Shown here in pieces: positions 58,231 through 64,000 of a DNA stretch of 64,000 nt; within the stretch, counting starts at the first letter, position 1, and every line of letters starts with the position of its first letter. This stretch comes from Mycolicibacterium setense (GTDB taxonomy: Bacteria > Actinomycetota > Actinomycetes > Mycobacteriales > Mycobacteriaceae): the NCBI RefSeq assembly GCF_000805385.1, contig NZ_JTJW01000008.1, positions 310,001 through 374,000 of the forward strand, read 5' to 3'. A model generated the notes under the pieces. The model searched no databases, was not told the origin of the DNA, and saw only the letters and a list, made by a program, of their open reading frames with translations. Made by a program: the position numbers and the translations under genes.

Positions 58231-60696
58231 ATGTCCGGCCCGCCCGCGGGTTCGCGGTCTACGGTTGCCAAGTTGGCCATGCACTGTGTGCTGGCCGGAT
58301 TGCTCGTGGCGGTGTTGATGTTTCCCGTCGTCGGCGGTATCGGCATCATCACGGCGCGGTTGTCCGACACGGTCGCACAGGATTCGGCACAAGTCCTCGA
58401 AGGTGACGCGCCGATCGTCACCACCATGGTCGACGCCTCCGGTCAACCGATCGCCTGGCTGTACGAGCAGCGACGGTGGGCGGTGCCCAGCGATCGCATC
58501 GCCGACACCATCAAGCTGGCGATCGTCTCGGTGGAAGACAAGCGCTTCGTCGAACACAACGGGGTGGACGTCCAGGGAACGCTGAACGGACTGTTCGGTT
58601 ACATGCGCGGCATCGAGGACGTACGCGGCGGGTCGACCATCGAGCAGCAATACGTGAAGAACTACAACCTGCTGGTCAAGGCGAAAACCGATGCCGAGCG
58701 CCGGGCCGCCGTCGAGATCAGCCCCGCGCGCAAACTGCGCGAGATCCGGATCGCGCTGGCGATGGACAAGACCCTTCCCAAAAGCGAGATCTTGGCCCGA
58801 TATCTGAACCTTGTGTCGTTCGGCAACGGCGCCTTCGGAGTTCAGGACGCGGCGCGCACGTACTTCGGCGTCGACGCCGCCGACCTCACCTGGCCGCAGG
58901 CGGCCCTGTTGGCCGGCGTGGTGCGGTCCACCACCGCGCTGGACCCGTACACCAATCCGGACGGTGCCCTGGCACGGCGCAACCTGGTGCTCGACACGTT
59001 GATCGACTATCTGCCGGACCGGGCCGAGGAATTACGCGCCGCGAAGGCCGCACCGCTGGGGGTTCTCCCTCACGCCGAGCCGCTGCCGCAGGGCTGCATC
59101 GCGGCAGGCGACCGCGCCTTCTTCTGTGAGTACGTCCTGCAGTATCTGGCGCGGGCCGGCTTGACCATGGAAGACATCGCACGCAACGGGTATCTGATCC
59201 GGACCACGCTGGATCCCAAGGTTCAGGACAGTGTCAAGGCAGCGCTACAGAAGTACGCCGACCCGGACGCCAACGGGGTGGCGAGCGTGATGAACGTGAT
59301 CACACCGGGCAAGGACACCCACCGCGTGATCGCGATGGCCGACAGCCGTACCTACGGGCTCGACCTGGATGCCAACCAAACCGTGCAGCCGCAGCCCTTT
59401 TCGTTGGTCGGTGACGGCGCCGGGTCGATCTTCAAGGTCTTCACCACCGCCGCCGCCCTTGAGATGGGCATGGGCATCAAAACTCAATTGGATGTCCCCG
59501 GAACCTTCATGGGCAAGGGACTGGGCAGCAGTGACACACCGGGCTGTCCGAGGGAAACCTGGTGTGTGCGCAACGCCAGGGCGTTCCCCGGCTCGCTGAA
59601 TGTCACCGACGCCCTGGCACAGTCGCCCAATACCGCGTTCGCCAAACTCATCTCGCAGATCGGTGTACCGCGCGCGGTGGACATGGCGGTCCGGTTGGGG
59701 TTGCGGTCCTACGCCGAACCCGGCAGTGCCCGTGATTACAATCCCGATTCCGACGAGAGCATCGCCGACTACGTCAAGCGGCAGAACATCGGATCGTTCA
59801 CGCTCGGCCCGCTTGAGCTGAACGCACTCGAATTGGCCAATGTCGGGGCGACCCTGGCCTCGGGCGGCACCTGGTGCCCACCGAACCCGATCGACAAGAT
59901 CTTCGACCGGCACGGCCGTGAGGTGGGTGTGCAGACCGTTCCCTGCGACCAGGCGGTACCCGAGGGCCTTGCCAACACCTTGGCCAACGCTTTGGGTAAG
60001 GATCACTCGAACGGAACCGCCACCGGCGCAGCGAGTTCAGTCGGCTGGAAGCTGCCGATGTCCGGCAAGACCGGCACCACAGAGGCCCACCGGTCATCGG
60101 GCTTCCTCGGCTTCACCAACCGGTACGCGGCCGCCAACTACATCTTCGATGACTCCTCGTCACCGTCGGGGCTGTGCTCATACCCGTTGCGCAAGTGCGG
60201 CAACGGCACGCTCTTCGGCGGTACCGAGCCGGCGTTGACGTGGTATGCCGCAATGAGTCCCATCGCGGACTCGTTCGGTCCGGTGGCCCTGCCGCCCACC
60301 GATCCCCGATACGTCGACGGCGGCCCCGGCGGCGAGGTTCCCACCGTGTCCGGGATGAAGGTCGACGAGGCGCGTAAACGGCTGTTGGACTCGGGCTTCC
60401 GAGTGGCCGACAAACCCACGCCCGTCAACAGCAACGCGACCAAAGGCTCGGTGGTCGGAACCACCCCGAGCGGCAGGACCATTCCCGGCTCCATCATCAC
60501 CATCAACACCAGCACGGGCTATGTGCCACCGCCGCCGCCGGTCTATATCCCGGCCCCCCAGATTCCGCCGCCGCCAACGCTCAACGAGCTGGGACCACCC
60601 CCGCCGCCCAACGTCATCGAGATTCCCGGGCTGCCGCCGATAACCCTGCCGCCCCCGGCTCCACCGCCACCACCTCCTGCGCCGCCGCCCGCATAA
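58231..60696 (+). CDS. Class A penicillin-binding protein with PASTA domain (PonA3-like)
   Basis: An 821-residue bifunctional peptidoglycan synthase. One N-terminal membrane helix (~15-40) is followed by a glycosyltransferase domain (catalytic Glu102 in VEDKRF) and a transpeptidase domain with Ser399-I-F-Lys402, SPN at 465-467 and KTG at 613-615. A PASTA domain (~688-755) and a Pro-rich tail (PPPPPAPPPA) follow. This is the layout of PonA2, but the neighbours differ from ponA2 and the position fits the extra ponA3 gene I recall from M. smegmatis. TACGCT 7 bases before the ATG may be a leaderless -10. Confidence 0.92.
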   Translation: MSGPPAGSRSTVAKLAMHCVLAGLLVAVLMFPVVGGIGIITARLSDTVAQDSAQVLEGDAPIVTTMVDASGQPIAWLYEQRRWAVPSDRIADTIKLAIVSVEDKRFVEHNGVDVQGTLNGLFGYMRGIEDVRGGSTIEQQYVKNYNLLVKAKTDAERRAAVEISPARKLREIRIALAMDKTLPKSEILARYLNLVSFGNGAFGVQDAARTYFGVDAADLTWPQAALLAGVVRSTTALDPYTNPDGALARRNLVLDTLIDYLPDRAEELRAAKAAPLGVLPHAEPLPQGCIAAGDRAFFCEYVLQYLARAGLTMEDIARNGYLIRTTLDPKVQDSVKAALQKYADPDANGVASVMNVITPGKDTHRVIAMADSRTYGLDLDANQTVQPQPFSLVGDGAGSIFKVFTTAAALEMGMGIKTQLDVPGTFMGKGLGSSDTPGCPRETWCVRNARAFPGSLNVTDALAQSPNTAFAKLISQIGVPRAVDMAVRLGLRSYAEPGSARDYNPDSDESIADYVKRQNIGSFTLGPLELNALELANVGATLASGGTWCPPNPIDKIFDRHGREVGVQTVPCDQAVPEGLANTLANALGKDHSNGTATGAASSVGWKLPMSGKTGTTEAHRSSGFLGFTNRYAAANYIFDDSSSPSGLCSYPLRKCGNGTLFGGTEPALTWYAAMSPIADSFGPVALPPTDPRYVDGGPGGEVPTVSGMKVDEARKRLLDSGFRVADKPTPVNSNATKGSVVGTTPSGRTIPGSIITINTSTGYVPPPPPVYIPAPQIPPPPTLNELGPPPPPNVIEIPGLPPITLPPPAPPPPPPAPPPA

Positions 60697-60739
60697 CCGC
60701 AGTTCAGCGTTGACAAATCCGGTGTCGACGCACCGGCAG

Positions 60740-60764
60740 GTTTGAAAATCGACGGATCGGGCAA
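60740..60764 (+). promoter_or_regulatory. Weak SigF-like promoter before DUF6131 gene
   Basis: GTTT (60740-60743), a 15-base spacer and GGGCAA (60759-60764) resemble the mycobacterial SigF pattern GTTT-N15-17-GGGTAT, with two mismatches in the -10. It lies 50 bases upstream of the DUF6131-like ATG. Tentative. Confidence 0.3.
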
Positions 60765-60814
60765 TTCTCCTCGCCGACAACACTTCAGTTGCACCCGAGA
60801 GGATCGAACCGACC

Positions 60815-60970
60815 ATGATTGTGCTTGGCATCATTCTTCTGCTGATCGGCTACTTCGCCGGCATCTCGATCCTCTACACGATCGGCGGCATCTTGCTGGT
60901 GATCGGGATCATCCTGTGGATCCTCGGTGCCGTCGGTCGCCCCGTCGGCGGCCGAAAAGTGTGGTTCTAG
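60815..60970 (+). CDS. DUF6131-like 51-residue membrane protein
   Basis: A 51-residue, extremely hydrophobic protein with two membrane helices (IVLGIILLLIGYFAG and IGGILLVIGIILWILG) and a tail RPVGGRKVWF that matches the small DUF6131 family as I know it. The ATG is near GAGAGG. It is convergent with the sensor lipoprotein gene; a terminator hairpin separates them. Function is unknown. Confidence 0.82.
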   Translation: MIVLGIILLLIGYFAGISILYTIGGILLVIGIILWILGAVGRPVGGRKVWF

Positions 60971-61067
60971 CGGCCGATCTGCCGCGCAGTTCCCGACGCG
61001 AGTTCGGGAGCACGGCAAACCTGCTGGGACCCAATTGATTTCCCTGCCCGCTACAACGTGTGGGCGC

Positions 61068-61099
61068 CTGTGGCGAGTGTGCGTGCACACTCGCCACAG
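61068..61099. terminator. Hairpin terminator between DUF6131 and sensor lipoprotein genes
   Basis: A perfect 15-base inverted repeat (61068-61082 and 61085-61099) with only two bases between the arms, so the functional loop would be four to six bases. No U-tract follows, as is common for mycobacterial terminators. It sits in the convergent gap and could serve both genes. Confidence 0.7.
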
Positions 61100-61137
61100 C
61101 CATCCGGTCATCCCAGCGCGTGAGCGGCGGACCGGCC

Positions 61138-61845
61138 CTACGAACCGATGGGCGGCGCGTCGATCCGTGCGGAGATCTGCTTGACGATCTTGACCGCCGA
61201 ATCCGCCGGGTTGGCGCTGCAGGTGTTGACGTCGACGACGATGTTGTTGTTGGCGGTCAGGGCGCGGCCACACGCCCACCCGCCGGCCTGGGCGTTGGTC
61301 TGCGTCGCGATCGTGCTCAGCACGCCGTCCTTGTCCGAGATCGGCCCCACTTCCCACAGCGTCCCGGTTTGCGTGTGGCTGTAGCGCTTGCACGCCGGCC
61401 ACTGTCGAGCCGAGGAGTCATAGAAGGCCTTGGCTTGTTCGGCGTCTACGAATCGAACCACGGCCTGCTTGGCGTAGTGAGCGAAGACGTCGGGCTCCCG
61501 TAGCGACACCTCTTGCTCGTCGGTGTATCCGCTGTCGGCGTATACGGGCGCTTGCACGGCACCATCCACCGCCAGGCACTCACGGGGCTCCATCGTCGCG
61601 CTGTCGTCGGACATTTGAGCGCCGGCAGCCGTGACGGCCATTTGCCCCGCCCCCATCGCCGCATTGATCTGTTCAGGCGAGAGGAGTAATCGGGGCAGGG
61701 TTGTCTGTCTCAGGGGTGTCGGCGGAAACGACGTGATCATCGGTGTGGTCGATGTTTTTTCGGCCGACTGTTCTGTTGATTGACCACAGCCCGCGGCAAG
61801 TGCACAAACAGCGGCGATGGTGATCACGGTTGTCGCAAAGCGCAT
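61138..61845 (-). CDS. PknH-type sensor-domain lipoprotein
   Basis: A 235-residue lipoprotein with lipobox LAAGC (Cys at ~20) and a PknH-like extracellular sensor domain (LLLSPEQINAAMG near the start; RQWPACKRYSHTQTG; WACGRALTANNNIVVDVNTC). Four cysteines of this domain form the two disulfides known from PknH. Such stand-alone lipoproteins lack a kinase and may bind a ligand outside the membrane. ATG at 61845 has a GGGGGA site. Confidence 0.88.
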   Translation of the reverse strand: MRFATTVITIAAVCALAAGCGQSTEQSAEKTSTTPMITSFPPTPLRQTTLPRLLLSPEQINAAMGAGQMAVTAAGAQMSDDSATMEPRECLAVDGAVQAPVYADSGYTDEQEVSLREPDVFAHYAKQAVVRFVDAEQAKAFYDSSARQWPACKRYSHTQTGTLWEVGPISDKDGVLSTIATQTNAQAGGWACGRALTANNNIVVDVNTCSANPADSAVKIVKQISARIDAPPIGS

Positions 61846-62053
61846 TCGTCGTCCCCCATTCCTGCGCCGGCGCCCTTTGGTCACGGTGGTGTTCGAACCA
61901 TGGCTGACAAATCAAGGAAAACAGCGTAGGCGTAGCGGACGCAGGACATTGCCGATTACGTTCGAAGACTTTTCTGAACCGTTACCGAAACATCATCAAC
62001 GTCGCCCCAGCGGGCGGTTGTATCGATTTTCACCTCAGACACTTGCATCATAA

Positions 62054-62092
62054 GTATGCATTTCGTACTGTTGGGGAATACGATTTGCATAC
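62054..62092. promoter_or_regulatory. Inverted-repeat operator of the abiE operon
   Basis: GTATGCATTTCGTA (62054-62067) and TACGATTTGCATAC (62079-62092) form a 14-base inverted repeat with 12 matching pairs across an 11-base spacer, ending 13 bases before the antitoxin ATG. The second arm contains TACGAT, a possible -10. Inverted repeats of this kind are known binding sites for AbiEi antitoxins, which repress their own operon. Confidence 0.7.
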
Positions 62093-62105
62093 CCAAGGAC
62101 CAGTG

Positions 62106-62753
62106 ATGGCGCTGACGCGAAGTACTCCCATTCCGGTGGACCTCACCCAGGCACCGCTGAGAACAATTCGCCCCAGCGACGCGGCGAGCATTTATGCCCA
62201 TCCTCGTGCCCAGCTGGTTCGGCTTGCCGAACGTGGCCTACTCCACCGACTCGCCGATGGCTACTACGTCGTCGTCCCCCAGGACATGGTGGGTCGCAAG
62301 TGGATACCCGGGCTTGAATCAGCCGCTGCCGGAATCGGATCGGCGATCTACGCAATAGAGGACGTCGTCGTGATGGGTGTGAGTGCCGCACGGCTGCACG
62401 GGGTGATTCCGCGTGCTCTGGCAACTGCTGTCGTGGCGGTGCCGCGACAGCATCGAGCGATCGTGTTGTCGGACCGCCCCGCGACAGTCCGGTTCGTCAA
62501 ACGCGACACCACCAGCCTCGACGCCGAGCGCGTTCGTACAGAGTTGGGGCCGACGTTGACAACAACGCCCGAGCAGACAGTGCTCGATCTGGCCCATCGT
62601 CCCGCCCTCGGCGACGCTCAAGCAGACGTCCCATCGGCTGTCGCTGACCTCTTCGCGCGCAGCGACAAGGACCGTCTCCGGGAGCTGGCGACCGAGCAGC
62701 GCAGATTGGCCTCGCTCCGCCGGGCCGAAAACTGGGTACGCGAGTTGTCATGA
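62106..62753 (+). CDS. AbiEi-type antitoxin (type IV toxin-antitoxin)
   Basis: A 215-residue AbiEi antitoxin: an N-terminal winged helix-turn-helix (RLAERGLLHRLADGYYVVVP is characteristic) followed by the AbiEi C-terminal domain with TTPEQTVLDLAHRPALG. It binds its operator and neutralises the AbiEii toxin without direct contact, by antagonising toxin action (type IV). The ATG follows AAGGA; the 21 upstream codons include the operator. Its stop overlaps the toxin start (ATGA). Confidence 0.88.
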   Translation: MALTRSTPIPVDLTQAPLRTIRPSDAASIYAHPRAQLVRLAERGLLHRLADGYYVVVPQDMVGRKWIPGLESAAAGIGSAIYAIEDVVVMGVSAARLHGVIPRALATAVVAVPRQHRAIVLSDRPATVRFVKRDTTSLDAERVRTELGPTLTTTPEQTVLDLAHRPALGDAQADVPSAVADLFARSDKDRLRELATEQRRLASLRRAENWVRELS

Positions 62754-63511
62754 ATCGAGACGAACGCGACTCGGTGGCAACACAGTTCGGCGTCTCCACA
62801 GAACAGGTCGAACGGGACCACCTCATCTCACATCTTCTGGCATTCCTCAGCCGTAAGTTCGGTGACCGGATCCATTTCATCGGCGGCACCGCGCTTGCCC
62901 GCACGCATCTTCCGGAGGGCCGGCTCAGCGAGGACATCGATCTGATTGCTGTCGGCAGCCGTAAGGAAGTGGCGCGCGACCTTGACGTTGCACTGCCGCG
63001 CGCGGTCGCACGTACGCACGGCAGGATCACAATCGAGCCTGCGTTGAGTAGTACGGCGGATACTCTCCCGGTTGTGCTGCGCCCGCTGGACGGAAATCCT
63101 GTGCGGCTGCAGCTGTTGTCGCCCCGAGACCGAGTCGTATGGCCGACCGAACGCCGAGACCTCGTTCAGCGCTATGCCGACGCTCCGCCCGCCACTCTCA
63201 ACGTGCCAACCCTGCCAGCGTTCGCAGCGTCCAAGACAGCGACATGGGCCGATCGACATGCGGCGCGCGACCTTTGGGACCTATGGGCCCTCAGTGAGCT
63301 CGGCGCTATCGACAACACTGCGGCAGTGCTCTTTCGGCGGTACGGCCCCACCAACAAGGCCCCCGGCAGTTACCTGTTTCAACGTGCGCCATCGCCAGCG
63401 GAATGGCACACACAGTTGGCCGGCCAAACGAAACTCAGCATCTCCGCAATCGAAGCACTTGACGCCGTCCGCGAGGCCTGGCAGCAAGCCATTTCTACCG
63501 ACAAGCAGTAG
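62750..63511 (+). CDS. AbiEii-type nucleotidyltransferase toxin
   Basis: A 253-residue toxin of the AbiEii/DNA polymerase beta-like nucleotidyltransferase family. The key motif is GGTALARTH (45-53) followed by RLSEDIDL, which supplies Asp62 and Asp64 for metal binding. AbiEii/MenT-type toxins block translation by adding nucleotides to tRNA acceptor ends. The coupled antitoxin precedes it and a tRNA gene follows on the other strand. It is smaller than average AbiEii proteins. Confidence 0.88.
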   Translation: MNRDERDSVATQFGVSTEQVERDHLISHLLAFLSRKFGDRIHFIGGTALARTHLPEGRLSEDIDLIAVGSRKEVARDLDVALPRAVARTHGRITIEPALSSTADTLPVVLRPLDGNPVRLQLLSPRDRVVWPTERRDLVQRYADAPPATLNVPTLPAFAASKTATWADRHAARDLWDLWALSELGAIDNTAAVLFRRYGPTNKAPGSYLFQRAPSPAEWHTQLAGQTKLSISAIEALDAVREAWQQAISTDKQ

Positions 63512-63540
63512 TTCGCGGCCGCTGCCGTGCGAGTGTTGAG

Positions 63541-63614
63541 TGGGGCGGGCGGGGCTCGAACCCGCGACCTAGGGATTATGAGTCCCCAGCTCTGACCAAC
63601 TGAGCTACCGCCCC
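63541..63614 (-). tRNA. tRNA-Met (CAU anticodon)
   Basis: The minus strand folds into a full cloverleaf: acceptor GGGGCGG/CCGCCCC, D-arm GCTC/GAGC, anticodon stem GGGGA/TCCCT (with one mismatch) around the loop CTCATAA, and T-arm GCGGG/CCCGC with TTCGAGC. The anticodon is CAT; discriminator base is A and no CCA is encoded. It may be the elongator methionine tRNA, or the isoleucine tRNA that uses lysidine-modified CAU; sequence alone cannot tell. Confidence 0.9.
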
Positions 63615-63708
63615 CGGGCGCATCTGCGCGGCAATATGGTCGCACACGCCGCGTGCACAGATGCCAATGAGGGGCCGCAGGCAGGCATGCCGTGGTTACG
63701 CTCACCGC

Positions 63709-64000
63709 ATGATCCGCTTTCTGCTGCGCATAGCGATCTTCCTCGGTTCCTCGGCCATCGGCTTGTTGGTCGCCGCCTGGCTGGTGCCCGGCGTCTCGGT
63801 GTCGGCGTGGGGCTTCATCACCGCAGTGGTGATCTTCTCCGTCGCTCAAGCGATCCTGTCGCCGTTCTTCCTCAAGATGGCCAGCCGCTACGCCTCGGCA
63901 TTTCTGGGCGGCATCGGGCTGGTCTCCACCTTGGTCGCGCTGGTCCTGGCCTCGGTACTCACCCACGGCCTCAGCATCCGTGGCGTCGGCTCCTGGATCG
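63709..64000 (+). CDS. Membrane protein, holin-superfamily-IV-like (partial)
   Basis: The window ends inside this frame (97 residues visible). Several hydrophobic helices occur (FLLRIAIFLGSSAIGLLVAA; FITAVVIFSVAQAIL; IGLVSTLVALVLASVLTHG), with the motif WLVPGVSVSAWGF seen in phage-holin-like superfamily IV proteins. A TACGCT hexamer lies six bases before the ATG, suggesting a leaderless transcript. Function is unknown. Confidence 0.72.
   Translation, partial: MIRFLLRIAIFLGSSAIGLLVAAWLVPGVSVSAWGFITAVVIFSVAQAILSPFFLKMASRYASAFLGGIGLVSTLVALVLASVLTHGLSIRGVGSWI

Noticed and set aside
63541..63614. Initiator tRNA assignment for the CAU tRNA
   Set aside because: The anticodon stem ends in GGGGA/TCCCT rather than the three consecutive G-C pairs before the loop expected for initiators, and the first acceptor pair is a normal G-C.
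1..64000. Insertion sequences, prophage or CRISPR arrays
   Set aside because: No transposase, integrase, phage structural gene, cas gene or spaced repeat was seen in the translated frames.

Overview
The window is high-GC actinobacterial chromosome, almost certainly from a fast-growing mycobacterium (Mycolicibacterium type). It opens with the FAS-II mycolic-acid block kasA-kasB-accD6 and continues in the order known around M. tuberculosis Rv2245-Rv2260: glpD1, a TetR regulator, an FAD-linked oxidase, a diacylglycerol-kinase-like gene, then a DUF3145-like protein, a serine hydrolase, mscR and a metallo-beta-lactamase-fold hydrolase. An MmpL transporter, a BacA-type ABC transporter, a third class A penicillin-binding protein, PknH-type sensor lipoproteins and apparently frequent leaderless starts support the same assignment. 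The family order from kasB to a PonA3-like PBP fits what I recall of M. smegmatis, but I could not align anything.

Layout. 1-3 kb: end of the FAS-II operon, closed by a strong bidirectional terminator. 3-11 kb: SDR/LysR pair, DUF2235 protein, TetR-glpD operon sharing a very compact divergent promoter with an FAD oxidase-lipid kinase operon. 10.5-14.7 kb: a hydrolase + TetR facing an SDR + Baeyer-Villiger-type monooxygenase. 14.8-21.9 kb: secreted DUF4185 protein, DUF3145-like protein, serine hydrolase, TPR-like protein, mscR operon. 22-25.6 kb: accessory-looking block (CAP, DUF305, LVIVD-repeat protein) with a divergent TetR gene and an obvious palindromic operator. 25.9-36.5 kb: flavin monooxygenase, SABATH-type carboxyl methyltransferase, ThDP enzyme, membrane-anchored Hsp70-like ATPase, DapB-like reductase, SDR, second DUF4185 protein. 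36.6-42.7 kb: a tightly overlapping dipeptide/oligopeptide ABC transporter operon ending in an SDR and a striking cysteine-repeat protein. 42.8-48.9 kb: DUF1918, universal stress protein, membrane adenylate cyclase, Ser/Thr kinase, formamidase and FmdB. 49-57 kb: BacA-like transporter, MmpL with an IdeR-like box and a 16-codon leader, an alanine-dehydrogenase-like enzyme with a 23-codon leader, TetR with palindromic operators and a flavin hydroxylase. 57.5-64 kb: lipoproteins, the PASTA-bearing PBP, a DUF6131-like small membrane protein, an AbiEi/AbiEii toxin-antitoxin pair with its inverted-repeat operator, a tRNA with CAU anticodon and a partial membrane protein.

The best candidate for something undescribed is the 126-residue protein at 42359-42739. 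It is built on one continuous six-residue repeat from residue 13 onward; its first half is Ala/Gly/Ser and its second half carries 12 cysteines at exactly every third position (79 to 112). It overlaps the preceding SDR by four bases and is the last gene of the ABC-transporter operon. Its function is unknown to me; a metal-binding solenoid or a post-translationally modified peptide are both conceivable. All homology statements come from reading translated sequence and from memory of families; no search was run.
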